Notes: generated by a model from the sequence alone, not told the origin. 48,029 nt of DNA from Thermoleophilia bacterium (GCA_016649905.1 JAENWU010000004.1:1-48029); one strand, 5' to 3'. Positions 17,510-27,660 are shown, counted from the stretch's first letter. Numbers and translations are program-made.

Positions 17510-18523
17510 ATGCTCTATTTGAGCCACCCAGCCTGCCTGGAGCACGACCCCCGGGCCCACATGCCCTCCCACCCCGACACCCCTGAGCGGCTGGTAGCAA
17601 TCGAAGCAGCCCTGGCCGATCGCGACTGGCTGGACTGGGAACGGTGCCTGGCGCCGTCCGCCACCGAGCGCGAGCTCGAACTCGTCCACTCGGCGCGGCA
17701 CGTCGAGTCGATCCGCGAGCTGTGCCTCGCCGGTGGCGGGGCGATCGACCCAGATACCTTCGTCGGCGAGGCCTCCTACCGGGCGGCGCTGCACGCCGTC
17801 GGCGGCGCCTGCGAGATGACCAGGGCGCTGCTCAAAGGCACGGACTCGATCGGCTTCTGCGCCGTGCGCCCCTCCGGTCACCACGCCGAGCCCGAGCGGG
17901 CGATGGGCTTCTGCCTCTTCAACAATGTCGCGATCGCCGCCGCGATGGCGATCGAGAATCTCGGGATCGAGAAGGTGCTGGTGCTCGACTGGGACGTTCA
18001 CCACGGCAACGGCACCGCGGAGGCGTTCCGGCGTCGGTCCGACGTCCTCTTCGTCAGCCTCCACCAAAGCGGGCTCTACCCCGGGACCGGGGCCGCGAAC
18101 GACCTCGGCGCCGGCGAGGGCGAGGGCTACACGATCAACCTGCCGGTCCCGGCCGGGTCCGGCGAGGAGCTCTGGCTCTCGCTCTTGGAGCACATCGTGG
18201 TGCCGATCGCGAGCTCATTCGCCCCGGACCTGATCCTGGTCTCGGCCGGCTTCGACGCCCACCGCTCCGACCCGCTCGCCGACTGCAACCTGGAGGCCGG
18301 ATCGTTCGCGCAGATGGCCTGCCAGGTCCGCGAGCTTGCCGCGCAGCTCGGTGTTCCCCTCGGCGCGGTTCTCGAGGGTGGCTATGACGAGGCGTCGTTG
18401 GTGGAATCGCTGATCGCGACGATGAAGGCGATGGGCGGTGAGGGGGAAGCGGTGTCCGCGGCACCCGAGGAGATCCTCACTTCTCGTGCCGCCACCTATG
18501 TTGCCCCCTACTGGTCGCTTTGA
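17510..18523 (+). CDS. Histone deacetylase-family lysine/amide deacetylase (AcuC/HDAC-like)
   Basis: 337 residues of the arginase-deacetylase fold. Active-site residues are all present: the His124-His125 pair in RPSGHHAE, zinc ligands Asp162 and His164 in WDVHHGNGT, and Asp249 in SAGFDAH. Bacterial members remove acetyl groups from protein lysines (AcuC on acetyl-CoA synthetase) or from small amides. A GNAT/acyl-CoA synthetase fusion two genes downstream makes a protein-acetylation switch plausible. The gap from adh is 23 bp, so it belongs to the same operon. Confidence 0.92.
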   Translation: MLYLSHPACLEHDPRAHMPSHPDTPERLVAIEAALADRDWLDWERCLAPSATERELELVHSARHVESIRELCLAGGGAIDPDTFVGEASYRAALHAVGGACEMTRALLKGTDSIGFCAVRPSGHHAEPERAMGFCLFNNVAIAAAMAIENLGIEKVLVLDWDVHHGNGTAEAFRRRSDVLFVSLHQSGLYPGTGAANDLGAGEGEGYTINLPVPAGSGEELWLSLLEHIVVPIASSFAPDLILVSAGFDAHRSDPLADCNLEAGSFAQMACQVRELAAQLGVPLGAVLEGGYDEASLVESLIATMKAMGGEGEAVSAAPEEILTSRAATYVAPYWSL

Positions 18524-19949
18524 GCTCGTGGCCCGCCCCAAGTTCGTCCAGATCCCGTCGCACTCACTCGAGAGGTTCGAGCCCCTGCTGGGCAAGGATT
18601 TCTCTGCGGTCCAGAAGGCGGCGAAGAAGTCCCGTCGCCGCTACGACGGCCGGGCGATCTGGCACGTCAGCTCCACTCTGCGCGGCGGCGGCGTCGCCGA
18701 GATGCTGCGCTCGCTGCTTCCCTACGTCCGCGGCGCCGGAGTCGATACCCGCTGGGTTGTGCTGCGCGAGCGCGCCGAGTTCTTCGCGCTGACCAAGCGA
18801 ATACACAACAACCTGCACGGAGACCCCGGCGACGGCGGTGAGCTGGGGCCCGCCGAGCGCCAGATCTACGAGCACTCTCTCGCGACCAGCGCCCGCCACT
18901 TCTCCTCGCTGTTGCAGCCGCGGGACGTCGTCTTCCTCCATGACCCGCAGACCGCAGGGCTCGCGGCCCAGGCGAAGGCGGCGGGGGCGACCGTCGTCTG
19001 GCGCTGCCACATCGGCACCGATCAGCCCAACGAGGTAGCGCTGAGCGCGCAGGACTTCCTGCGCCCCTACCTGCGCGATGCCGACGCCTTTGTCTTCTCC
19101 CGTCGCCAGTACCTCTGGCAGGGAATCGACCATGGCCGCGCCTGGACGATGACGCCCTCGATCGATCCGTTCTCACCGAAGAACCAGGAGCTGGAGGCCG
19201 GCGCCGTCGAGGCCATCCTCGGGGCGATTGGCCTGGGGGCGCGATCGCCGGTGGCCGCACCGGCGTTCACACGCGCCGATGGGACTCCAGGTCGTGTCGA
19301 GCGCAGCGCCGAGGTGATCCAGGAAGAGCCGTTGCCGCCTGACGTCCCGGTGGTGGTCCAGGTCTCCCGCTGGGATCGACTCAAGGACCACCGAGGCCTC
19401 CTCACCTGCTTTGAACGTCACCTCGGCGACCAGGGCCCGCGTCTCCTACTTGCCGGCCCGTCCACCACTGCGATCGCCGACGACCCAGAGGGCTCGGCGG
19501 TCTGGGCCGATGTGCGCTCGGCTTGGAGGAAGCTTCCCGACCGAATTCGCCGTCGCGTTCACCTCGCAAGCCTGCCGATGGACGATCTCGACGAAAACGG
19601 GGCGATGGTCAACGCGATCCAGCGCCGGGCGAACATCGTTGTGCAGAAGAGCATTGCCGAGGGCTTCGGCCTCACCGTCGCGGAGGCGATGTGGAAGGGA
19701 AAGCCTGTGATCGGCGGCCGGGTCGGGGGAATTCAGGACCAGATCATCGACGGGGTAAGCGGCGTGCTGGTCGACCCCGCCGACCTCGAGGCCGTGGCTG
19801 CGGCGATCATCGCGATCGGGGCCGATCCAGCCGGCGCCGGGGCCCTTGGCGAACGAGCCCGCGAGAGAGTCTCGGGGCGCTTTCTCGGCGCGATCAGGCT
19901 GGCCGAATACGCGGAGAAGCTGACCGAGCTCGAAGGAACCGCGCGGTGA
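18498..19949 (+). CDS. treT: Retaining GT4 glycosyltransferase, trehalose synthase (TreT)-like
   Basis: About 483 residues. The N-terminal half has the VSSTLRGGGVAEML motif typical of TreT-type trehalose synthases. The C-terminal GT-B half has QVSRWDRLKD, then EGFGLTVAEAMWKGKPV with the donor-binding Glu. TreT joins NDP-glucose and glucose into trehalose, a stress protectant. The start is uncertain: ATG 18498 overlaps the HDAC gene by 26 bp, and GTG 18528 (four bases after its stop) is equally possible; neither has a strong ribosome binding site. The 3' end overlaps the next gene (GTGA). Confidence 0.87.
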   Translation: MLPPTGRFELVARPKFVQIPSHSLERFEPLLGKDFSAVQKAAKKSRRRYDGRAIWHVSSTLRGGGVAEMLRSLLPYVRGAGVDTRWVVLRERAEFFALTKRIHNNLHGDPGDGGELGPAERQIYEHSLATSARHFSSLLQPRDVVFLHDPQTAGLAAQAKAAGATVVWRCHIGTDQPNEVALSAQDFLRPYLRDADAFVFSRRQYLWQGIDHGRAWTMTPSIDPFSPKNQELEAGAVEAILGAIGLGARSPVAAPAFTRADGTPGRVERSAEVIQEEPLPPDVPVVVQVSRWDRLKDHRGLLTCFERHLGDQGPRLLLAGPSTTAIADDPEGSAVWADVRSAWRKLPDRIRRRVHLASLPMDDLDENGAMVNAIQRRANIVVQKSIAEGFGLTVAEAMWKGKPVIGGRVGGIQDQIIDGVSGVLVDPADLEAVAAAIIAIGADPAGAGALGERARERVSGRFLGAIRLAEYAEKLTELEGTAR

Positions 19950-22645
19950 GCGCCGACTATCCCGCCCACCGCGAGGTGGACGTCGTCCTTCGCGACGGCT
20001 CGACGATCGGCCTGCGACCGGTTCGACCCAGCGACGAGGCGAGCTTGCGCGAGTTCTTCGACGAGCTCGACCCGGACTCGCAGTCGTTTCGCTTCTTCTC
20101 CGGAGCAGCCAACCTCGGCCGGATCGCGCACGAGATGGCGAGGGTCGACTACGGGAGCCGCTACGGGCTCCTGGCCAGGCGAGGCGAGGAGGGTCGGCCG
20201 ATCGGCCACGGGGTCTACATCGAACTGGAGCACGGCCAGGCAGAAGTCGCCTTCGCCGTTGCCGAGGAGATGCAGGGCCACGGCCTGGGAACGATCCTGC
20301 TGGCGCATCTGGCCGAGGTCGCGGCAGAGAACGGGATCGACACGTTCGTCGCTGAGGTGCTGCCGCAGAACCACCGGATGATCGAGATGTTCCGCGAGAG
20401 CGGCTTTCCCGTCGACGTTCGATCAGACGCCGACGGCATCCGCGTCGAGCTGCCTACGTCGCTCTCCACGAAGGCGATCGCGAGCTTCGAGGACCGCGAC
20501 CGGCTCGCGGCCGTCGAAGCGGTCCGAGCGTTCCTCGAGCCCCGCTCGATCGCTGTGGTCGGCGCCTCACGGCGGCCGGACAGCGTCGGCGGCAGCGTGT
20601 TGCGCAACCTCCTGGCCTCCGGCTTTTCCGGTGCGCTGCACGCGATCAACCCAGCGGCGACGGAGGTCCAGGGGCTCCCTGCCCTTGCGGGTATCGAGGA
20701 GATCTCCGGCGAGGTCGATCTCGCCATCATCTCCGTCCCTTCCAACAAGACGCTCGCCGTCGCACACCAATGCGCAGCGAAGGGTGTTCGTGCCCTAGTC
20801 GTCCTCTCCGCCGGTTTCAGTGAGTCCGGAGACGAAGGGGCCAGACGCGAGCGTGAGCTGCTGGACGTATGCCGCACTGCAGGCATGAGGCTGATCGGAC
20901 CCAACTGCCTCGGCGTCCTCAACACCGATCCGGAGCACAGCCTCAATGCCACGTTCGCCCCTGGCGCTCCGTCGCTCGGGGACGTCGGCTTCGTCACCCA
21001 GAGCGGCGCCCTCGGCCTCGCCCTGATCGACCTGGCGGCGGCGACCGGCGTCGGTGTCTCATCCTTCGCCTCGGTCGGCAACCGCGCCGACATCACCGCC
21101 AACGACCTGCTCGAGTTCTGGGAGCAGGACCCCCGCACCCGGATCGCCCTTCTCTACATCGAGTCCTTCAGCGACCCCCGGCGCTTCTCCAGAGTCGCGA
21201 GGCGGATCGGGCGGCGCAAGCCGGTCGTCGTGGTGAAGAGCGGCCGGTCCGGATCGGGGGCACGGGCTGCCAGCTCACATACCGGAGCGCTCCTGGCGGC
21301 ATCGGACCTGGCGACCGACGCCCTCTTCGACCAGTCCGGCGTGATCCGCGCGGAGACGCTGGCCGAGCTTCTCGACGTCGCCTCCCTGCTGTCCTCCCAG
21401 CCGCTTCCCCGCGGCCCGCGAGTCGGGATCCTCACCAACGCGGGCGGGCCGGGGATCATGTGCGCTGATGCCTGCGAGGCGGCCGGCCTCGAGGTTCCCG
21501 AGCTCTCCGAGGAGGCGCGCGCCGAGCTGCGGGCCTTCCTGCCAAGCGAGGCCGCACTCGGAAACCCCGTCGACATGATTGCCACGGCAAGGGCCGAGCA
21601 CTATCGACGGGCGCTCGCCGCCCTCGCTCGCTGGGACGGCATCGACTCCGTGATCGTGATCTTCATCCGCCCGCTCCTGACCGAGGCCGGCGACGTCGCG
21701 GAGGCGATCCACAGCGTCGTTGAGGATCTTCCGCGCCGTCTCCCGATTCAAGCCGTTTTCATGTCTCCGGCCGACCATGCCCTCCTGCGGGAGACCGCCG
21801 CGGTCCCCACCCATCTCTACCCCGAGGAAGCCGCACGCGCGCTGGGGAAAGTGGTTCGGCACGTGCGCTGGAGAGAACGCACCCCCGTCGTCCCACCCCA
21901 CCTGATTGGCCTTCGTCGGGTCGAGGCCGCTGCGGTTCTGGCAGAGGGCCTCGCCGAAGGTCGGGAATGGCTCGACCCCGGCCAAAGCGCACGGCTGCTC
22001 GATTGCTATGGGATCGCGATGCCCGATTCGCGTGCGGCAGTCGATCCACTAAGTGCTGGCCAAGCGGCGAAGGAGATCGGCGGAACGGTGGTTCTCAAGG
22101 CGATCGGATCCCAGATCTTGCACAAGACCGAGGTCGGTGGGGTTCGGGTCGGACTGACCGGCGCCGAGCAAGTCGCCGAGGCCGCGCAGGACATGGACGA
22201 CGAGCTGGCCCATCGTCGGCTCGAGCGCGAGGCGTTCCTGGTGCAGGAGCAGATCGACGACGGGGTCGAGCTGCTGATCGGCATCGCCAGCGACCCGGTC
22301 TTCGGAGCGGTGATCGCCTGCGGTGCAGGCGGTACGACTGCGGAGCTGCTGGGCGACGTCCAGCTCCGCGTCTCGCCTCTCGACGGCGCCGACCCGGAGG
22401 GGATGTTGAACGGGCTGGCCATGCGGCCACTGCTCGAGGGTTACCGTGGCGCGGCACCAGCGGACATTGGCGCGTTGCGAGGGGTGATCGCGAGGGTGGG
22501 TGCGATGTCCGAAGCCCATCCGGAGATCTTGGAGCTGGACCTCAATCCGGTAGTCGCAACCTCGACCGGAGCAATCGCCGTGGACTGCCGGGTCCGAATA
22601 CGGGCGAGGCCGCCGCGTCACCCCTGGCCCAGAACCTGGGACTAG
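19946..22645 (+). CDS. GNAT acetyltransferase fused to ADP-forming acyl-CoA synthetase (Pat/AcdA-type)
   Basis: 899 residues from GTG 19946, which overlaps the treT stop. Residues about 5-170 form a GNAT domain with acetyl-CoA motif QGHGLG at 110-115. Then come a CoA-binding domain (VVGASRRPDSVGG near 200), a succinyl-CoA-ligase-like alpha part with the phospho-His motif SSHTGAL (His445), and a C-terminal ATP-grasp beta part (KAIGSQILHKTEVGG near 715). Proteins of this architecture act as protein lysine acetyltransferases (Pat) or make acetyl-CoA/ATP with ADP. The retained His suggests the synthetase half could be active. A deleted copy of the GNAT half is at 42374-42797. Confidence 0.92.
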   Translation: MSADYPAHREVDVVLRDGSTIGLRPVRPSDEASLREFFDELDPDSQSFRFFSGAANLGRIAHEMARVDYGSRYGLLARRGEEGRPIGHGVYIELEHGQAEVAFAVAEEMQGHGLGTILLAHLAEVAAENGIDTFVAEVLPQNHRMIEMFRESGFPVDVRSDADGIRVELPTSLSTKAIASFEDRDRLAAVEAVRAFLEPRSIAVVGASRRPDSVGGSVLRNLLASGFSGALHAINPAATEVQGLPALAGIEEISGEVDLAIISVPSNKTLAVAHQCAAKGVRALVVLSAGFSESGDEGARRERELLDVCRTAGMRLIGPNCLGVLNTDPEHSLNATFAPGAPSLGDVGFVTQSGALGLALIDLAAATGVGVSSFASVGNRADITANDLLEFWEQDPRTRIALLYIESFSDPRRFSRVARRIGRRKPVVVVKSGRSGSGARAASSHTGALLAASDLATDALFDQSGVIRAETLAELLDVASLLSSQPLPRGPRVGILTNAGGPGIMCADACEAAGLEVPELSEEARAELRAFLPSEAALGNPVDMIATARAEHYRRALAALARWDGIDSVIVIFIRPLLTEAGDVAEAIHSVVEDLPRRLPIQAVFMSPADHALLRETAAVPTHLYPEEAARALGKVVRHVRWRERTPVVPPHLIGLRRVEAAAVLAEGLAEGREWLDPGQSARLLDCYGIAMPDSRAAVDPLSAGQAAKEIGGTVVLKAIGSQILHKTEVGGVRVGLTGAEQVAEAAQDMDDELAHRRLEREAFLVQEQIDDGVELLIGIASDPVFGAVIACGAGGTTAELLGDVQLRVSPLDGADPEGMLNGLAMRPLLEGYRGAAPADIGALRGVIARVGAMSEAHPEILELDLNPVVATSTGAIAVDCRVRIRARPPRHPWPRTWD

Positions 22646-22660
22646 CCCCGGCAGCGCATG

Positions 22661-23311
22661 TCAAGCGCCGATCAAGCGGTGATCGAGCGCATACCGCGTC
22701 AACTCCGGGCGGGTGCTGAGGCCGAGCTTCTGCTGGATGTGGGCTCGGTGCGTCTCCACGGTGCGGATGCTGAGGTCAAGCTCCTCGCCGATCTCACGAT
22801 TGGTGTGGCCGAGCGCCATCAGCCGAAGCACCTCGGTCTCACGCGGTGAGAGCGGTGGGCGCTCCCCGTCATCCGTTGTCTTCGCCAGGCCGACGGCCAC
22901 CGCCGGTGGGACGTACTGGCGACCCTCCGCCGCGGCGCGAACTGCCTCGATCAACTCCAGGTGTGCCGCATCCTTGAAGAGGTAGCCGAGGGCTCCGTCA
23001 TCGAGCGCCCGGCGCGCCAGGCTCAGATCGCGCTCCATCGTCAAGAGGACGATCTGGGTCTCGGGGGCGGTGTCACGCAGCTCCGCGACAATGTCCACGG
23101 CGAGACCGTCGGGCAAGTTGACGTCAAGCACGAGCACTCGTGCGGCCCTGACGGCGACCTCCTCCTTCGCGGAGGCGAGATCCTCGGCTTCCCCAACCAC
23201 CTCCAGATCCTCCTGGCCGTCCAGAAGTGCCCGCAAGGCGGCGCGAACGACCGCATGATCGTCGACCAGAACCACCGAGATGACCTCAGCGTTGCCTGTC
23301 TCCTCGCTCAT
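22661..23311 (-). CDS. NarL/FixJ-family response regulator (orphan)
   Basis: 216 residues from ATG 23311 (MSEETG). The frame continues upstream to 23362, but that part overlaps the promoter of the divergent USP. Receiver domain with the acidic pair DD at 17-18 and phospho-acceptor Asp63 (VLVLDVNLPDG). C-terminal LuxR-type helix-turn-helix with standard recognition residues (TNREIGEELDLSIRTVETHRAHI). No kinase lies next to it; the nearest is the DosS-like kinase at 29246-30928. It is a candidate for the regulator that reads the shared promoter element. Confidence 0.93.
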   Translation of the reverse strand: MSEETGNAEVISVVLVDDHAVVRAALRALLDGQEDLEVVGEAEDLASAKEEVAVRAARVLVLDVNLPDGLAVDIVAELRDTAPETQIVLLTMERDLSLARRALDDGALGYLFKDAAHLELIEAVRAAAEGRQYVPPAVAVGLAKTTDDGERPPLSPRETEVLRLMALGHTNREIGEELDLSIRTVETHRAHIQQKLGLSTRPELTRYALDHRLIGA

Positions 23312-23350
23312 CGGGGCAGCGTAGCGCTGGGAATCGACCCCCGGCGGCGT

Positions 23351-23393
23351 GTGGCGGTCCACGGATGCCGGGGGCCGCGCCTGGACCTACCTT
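23351..23393 (+). promoter_or_regulatory. Shared promoter element, USP at 23400 (leaderless)
   Basis: GTGGCGGTCCACGGATGCC at 23351-23369, an 18-bp spacer, -10 TACCTT at 23388-23393, then 6 nt to ATG 23400. Confidence 0.65.
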
Positions 23394-23399
23394 GGCCTC

Positions 23400-24320
23400 A
23401 TGGAAGACCGAGCCGCGCTGGCCGCCGAGGCAGTCCAAGCCCCCGAGGAGAACATGCCGGTAGCTGGCCTCGCCGGGCTCCGGCGTGTCATCGTCGGCTT
23501 CGATGAGCGCCCCGCCTCGCGAGACGCGCTCGCTCTCGGCAAGGCGCTCTGTGAGAAGACCGCGGCCGAGCTGATCGTCGCCTCCGTTCGTGCCTATTGG
23601 CCGGAACTGATCGGGCCGGGCGACTACGCGCGCGTCGTCGCCGAGGACGAAGCCTGGCTCAGTCGCGAAGCCACGAAGGTACTCGGGACGCAACCTTTCT
23701 CGACGCACGTCATCGCCGGTGGTCACGAAACTGGCGGCCTGAAAGAAATCGCGGCAGGCGAGAACGCGGACCTGATCGTCCTCGGCTCAACCCATCGGGG
23801 CCGGTTGGGGCGAGTCTTGCCGGGAAGCGTCGGTGAGCGAGTACTGAACAACTCTCCATGCGCGGTGGCGATTGCCCCACGAGGGCTCGCCGACAGCAAA
23901 TTTCAACTCGGTCAGATCGCGATCGCCTACGACGGCAGCAAGGAGGCCGGCGTCGCCTTGAACCTCGCGATCGAACTCGCCGAGCGCGCCGGCGCTTCCC
24001 TGCATGTGCTCGGTGCAGTCCCATTGGAGATCGAAACCACCGGGCTGAGCCCGAACAACTGGGACGAGATCGAAGTGGAGCGGATGCGCCGTCACCTCGG
24101 GCGGGCAAAGGCGATGGTTCCCACTCACCTGGAGGTCGAAACGAGCCTCCTCCGGGGGGCACCGAACCACGTGATCGTCGAAGCAGCCGAGGGCTCAGAC
24201 CTCTTGGTCCTGGGCTCGCGGGGTCACTACGGCCCGGCACGCCGTCTCTTCCTCGGCTGCGTCGCCACGCAGGTAACGCGCAACGCACCGTGCGCCACCC
24301 TGATCACTCCCGCCGCCTAG
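23400..24320 (+). CDS. Tandem universal stress protein
   Basis: 306 residues from ATG 23400; an upstream in-frame GTG at 23349 would place the promoter inside the gene and is rejected. Domain 1 begins with RRVIVGFDERP after a 30-residue leader. The nucleotide signatures are GSTHRGRLG at about 129 and GSRGHYGPARR near 270. This is the most divergent of the six USPs: the second signature has an extra residue and the terminal strand has GC where the paralogues have GS. The promoter predicts a leaderless message. It is divergent from the orphan response regulator. Confidence 0.94.
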   Translation: MEDRAALAAEAVQAPEENMPVAGLAGLRRVIVGFDERPASRDALALGKALCEKTAAELIVASVRAYWPELIGPGDYARVVAEDEAWLSREATKVLGTQPFSTHVIAGGHETGGLKEIAAGENADLIVLGSTHRGRLGRVLPGSVGERVLNNSPCAVAIAPRGLADSKFQLGQIAIAYDGSKEAGVALNLAIELAERAGASLHVLGAVPLEIETTGLSPNNWDEIEVERMRRHLGRAKAMVPTHLEVETSLLRGAPNHVIVEAAEGSDLLVLGSRGHYGPARRLFLGCVATQVTRNAPCATLITPAA

Positions 24321-24442
24321 CGAGCTCCACCGCCCACCGCAGTCGCTCCCGAGCTCGGCCGCGGCCGCGGCGGGGCCCGCTGCATGGCCTGTCCGATCCA
24401 ACGCGACCCGCTGAGCGCCGCCGCCACCTGAGAGGAGTCGAA

Positions 24443-24898
24443 ATGCCCACCCAGACCCCTGACCGCTCCGTCCAGCGGGACTTCCTGAGAATCGCCTGCT
24501 TTTTCAACAGGCCCGAGGGACTGCGGATCGCCTACGTGGGTGACGGCAACAACGTCGCCCACTCGCTGCTGGAGGCGGGTGCGCTGACGGGGACGAGCGT
24601 CTCGATTGCGACGCCTCCGGACTACCGGCCCGATGAAGAGATCGTCGCCGACGCCGCCGAGGTCGCCATGAAGGAGGGCGGATCGGTGCTGGTCACCACC
24701 GATCCCGAAGAGGCCGTCGCCGGCGTCCACGCTGTCTACGCCGATGCCTGGGTCTCGATCGGCGAGGGCAGCGAGCGCGAGGAGGTCTCAGCGACTGTGA
24801 TCGATGGACCGGGCCCTGTGGTCTTCCAGCAGGCCGCGAACCGGTTGCCGACCGAGCTGGCGGTGCTCTCCACTTTGATCGCTGGGGGATCACCTTGA
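24443..24898 (+). pseudogene. argF: Ornithine carbamoyltransferase with internal deletions, frame kept open
   Basis: A 151-codon open frame with a good ribosome binding site (GAGAGGAGTCGAA). It begins like ArgF/ArcB (QRDFLRIA), then jumps at about residue 20 straight to GLRIAYVGDGNNVAHSLL. This omits ~115 residues that include the carbamoyl-phosphate motif S-x-R-T-R. A second gap of ~25 residues removes the HCLP ornithine motif, after which the normal tail ([20 protein letters not shown]) resumes. Both joins are in frame, so a stable truncated protein could be made, but catalysis is not expected. The stop overlaps the TTG start of the P-type ATPase. Confidence 0.82.
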
Positions 24899-27660
24899 GC
24901 GAGATCAGCCCCCGCTTCGACCCCGAGGAGCGCATCGACCTCCTCCTGCGCGACCTCCGAGCCTCCCGAGACGGGCTGTCTCAGCGCGAGGCCGAGCGCC
25001 GGCTTCTTACCTTTGGCCCTAACCAGCTAGAGCGCCGCGGTGGCCGGCGCTGGCCCGGTCAGCTCGCGCGACAGTTCACCCAGCCCCTCGCACTGCTGCT
25101 GTTCGGCGCCGCGGTGCTCGCCGCGATCGCCGGCATCGCGGCGGTGGCGATTGCCGTCGTCGTGGTGATCGTCCTCAACGCTGCCTTCGCCTTCATCCAG
25201 GAGCGCCAGGCGGAGCGCGCGGTCGAGGCGCTGCAGAGTTACCTGCCGCCGCAGGCGGAAGTGATCCGCGCCGGCCGCCAGGTGAGGATCGACGCGGCCA
25301 GCCTCGTGCCCGGCGACCTGTTGCTGATCGACGAGGGAGCACGAATTTCCGCCGACGCGCACATCCTCAAAGGCACGATCGACGTCGACCTCTCGACCTT
25401 GACCGGGGAGTCGGTGCCGGTCTCGCGCTCGTCGGCGGCCATCGAGGCGCACGTTCCATTGCTTCAGGCTCAGGAGCTCATCTTCAGTGGCACCACCTGC
25501 ACCGGCGGCGAGGCACAGGCCCTCGTCTACGCAACCGGCATGGGCACCGAGCTCGGTCGGATCGCCGCCCTCTCGCAGCGCGTCGACGTGGAGGAAAGCC
25601 CGCTCGAGGGTCAGGTCCGGCGCGTCTCGTGGCTGATCGCCGCCGTGGCGATCGTGACGGGACTAGCGTTCATCCCCCTCGCTGCCTTCGGCGCCGGCCT
25701 GCCGCTCTCCGATGCACTCATCCTCGCGATCGGCCTGATCGTCGGGAACGTGCCCGAGGGCCTTCTGCCGGTGATAACGCTGGCTCTGGCCGCAGGCGTG
25801 GCGGGCCTTGCGCGCCAAGGCGCCGTGGTCAAGCGCCTGAGCGCAGTCGAGACCCTTGGCTCAACCGACGTGATCTGCACCGACAAGACGGGCACCCTGA
25901 CCCAGAACCGTATGCGGGTGATCGGAATCTGGAGCGCCGAGCGGACGATCGGCCTCGAGGACGGCGTGCCACTCGCCAACCACGACTCGAGCCTGCTCGA
26001 TCTGGCCGGCGCGATGGCGGCTTGCAACAACGCCCGCGAGGGCGAGGACGGAGATCTGGTCGGCGATCCGACCGAGACGGCGATGCTGGCGACGGCGCGG
26101 GCGCTCGGGGCCGATGGTGAGACGGCGACACACCGGACGGCCGAGTTTCACTTCGACCCGGCGCTGAAGCGGATGTCGACGGTCGACAGCCAGAGCGGGC
26201 GGCTCTGGGTCAACACGAAGGGTGCGCCAGAGGCGGTCCTCGGAGTCTGTGACCAAGTCGTCGCGCAGGACGGACCGGTGGCACTCGACGCAGACCACCT
26301 TGCCGACGTGCAGAAAGTGGTCGACGCGTACGCCGACGAAGGGCTGCGGGTCCTGGCCGTAGCTCGGCGCCCCGCGGGGGCTAACACCTCCTCCCGGGCG
26401 GAGGCCGAGCGAGGTTTGACGCTGCTCGGCCTGGTGGCGATGTATGACCCGCCGCGGGCCGAGGTCGCCGAGGCGGTCGCCCGCTGCCACGAGGCCGGCA
26501 TCCGGATCGTCGTCATCACCGGCGATCACCCGCGTACCGCCGTGGCAATCGCCAGGAAAATCGGCATCGCCCGGGGCAATCCGACGGCAATCGCCGAGGA
26601 CGAGCTGGAGCGGATGAGCGATGCCGAGCTCGACACGGCTCTGCGCGAGGGCGGCGAGCTGATCTTCGCCCGCTCGACGCCGGAGGCGAAGCTGCGGATC
26701 GCCGATGCCCTGCGCGCTCAGCGCCACGTCGTGGCGATGACCGGCGACGGGGTCAACGACGCACCCGCTCTGCGTACCGCCGACATCGGCGTCGCTATGG
26801 GCCGCTCCGGGACCGATGTGGCCAGGGAGGCCTCGACGGTGGTCCTCACCGATGACAACTTCGCGACGATTGTCTCCGCGGTCGCGGCGGGCCGGCAGAT
26901 CTACGACAACATCCGCAAGTTCATCCTCTACATCTTCGCTCACCTGACGCCGGAGCTGGCGCCCTTCATCGTCTTCGGCCTCGGCGGTGGTGCGATCCCC
27001 CTGCCACTTACGGTCCTCCAGCTCCTCGCGGTGGACGTCGGAACCGAGACGCTCCCGGCGCTTGCCCTGGGGCGGGAGAAGGCCGAGCCGGGGATCATGA
27101 GCCGCCCCCCGCGCCCGCGCTCGCAGAACATCATCACGCGCCCGCTGCTTTTCCGCGCCTGGCTCTTCTTGGGCCTGATCTCCGCGGCTCTCGGGATGGG
27201 TGCCTTCTTCTACGTGCTGACGCGCTCCGGCTGGCACCTGGGCGATCCGACTGGCGCTGGAACGCCTTTGCACCACGGCTATCAGCAGGCGACGACCATG
27301 ACCTTCCTGGGTATGGTCGCCTGCCAGGTTGGCACCGCCTTTGCCGCTCGCACCGAGCGCGTATCGCTGCGCTCGATCGGCGTCTTCAGCAACCCGCTTC
27401 TGCTCTGGGGCGTGGCCTTCGAGCTTGCCCTGACGGCCGCCTTGATCTACGTGCCTGTGTGCCAGGCGCTGCTCGGTACGGCGGCTCTTCCCGCCAAGGA
27501 CATCCTCCTGGTCCTGCCCTTCCCGTTCATCGTCTGGGGAGCCGACGAGCTCAGGCGCTGGGTGATCCGCCGTCGCGAGATGCGACCTGGGTCCCGGCAT
27601 CACCGTGAACTATCCGCTCAGCATCCGCAAGAGCACCGACCGCAGCTCGGCGGCCAGTAG
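24895..27660 (+). CDS. P-type cation-transporting ATPase (P2 type, CtpF-like)
   Basis: 921 residues. The actuator motif TGES begins at 170, the phosphorylated Asp330 lies in DKTGTLT, the hinge is [10 protein letters not shown] near 616-625, and the P2-type membrane motif GNVPEGLL is in helix 4. Six further hydrophobic segments follow in the C-terminal third. The family pumps Ca2+, Na+, K+ or Mn2+ across the cytoplasmic membrane; the ion is not evident. CtpF (Rv1997) is DosR-controlled in M. tuberculosis. TTG start, coupled to the argF remnant. The last ~36 codons lie antisense to the 3' end of carbamate kinase and look like read-through beyond the natural end. Confidence 0.93.
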   Translation: MSEISPRFDPEERIDLLLRDLRASRDGLSQREAERRLLTFGPNQLERRGGRRWPGQLARQFTQPLALLLFGAAVLAAIAGIAAVAIAVVVVIVLNAAFAFIQERQAERAVEALQSYLPPQAEVIRAGRQVRIDAASLVPGDLLLIDEGARISADAHILKGTIDVDLSTLTGESVPVSRSSAAIEAHVPLLQAQELIFSGTTCTGGEAQALVYATGMGTELGRIAALSQRVDVEESPLEGQVRRVSWLIAAVAIVTGLAFIPLAAFGAGLPLSDALILAIGLIVGNVPEGLLPVITLALAAGVAGLARQGAVVKRLSAVETLGSTDVICTDKTGTLTQNRMRVIGIWSAERTIGLEDGVPLANHDSSLLDLAGAMAACNNAREGEDGDLVGDPTETAMLATARALGADGETATHRTAEFHFDPALKRMSTVDSQSGRLWVNTKGAPEAVLGVCDQVVAQDGPVALDADHLADVQKVVDAYADEGLRVLAVARRPAGANTSSRAEAERGLTLLGLVAMYDPPRAEVAEAVARCHEAGIRIVVITGDHPRTAVAIARKIGIARGNPTAIAEDELERMSDAELDTALREGGELIFARSTPEAKLRIADALRAQRHVVAMTGDGVNDAPALRTADIGVAMGRSGTDVAREASTVVLTDDNFATIVSAVAAGRQIYDNIRKFILYIFAHLTPELAPFIVFGLGGGAIPLPLTVLQLLAVDVGTETLPALALGREKAEPGIMSRPPRPRSQNIITRPLLFRAWLFLGLISAALGMGAFFYVLTRSGWHLGDPTGAGTPLHHGYQQATTMTFLGMVACQVGTAFAARTERVSLRSIGVFSNPLLLWGVAFELALTAALIYVPVCQALLGTAALPAKDILLVLPFPFIVWGADELRRWVIRRREMRPGSRHHRELSAQHPQEHRPQLGGQ

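Noticed and set aside
19523-19945. N-terminal extension of the GNAT/acyl-CoA synthetase frame
   Set aside because: It lies out of frame inside treT and is Arg/Gly-rich shadow sequence. GTG 19946 overlapping the treT stop is the natural start.
24302-24442. Terminator or riboswitch between the USP and argF remnant
   Set aside because: GAGCTC palindromes and GC-rich runs occur, but no stable stem followed by T residues and no known riboswitch core.
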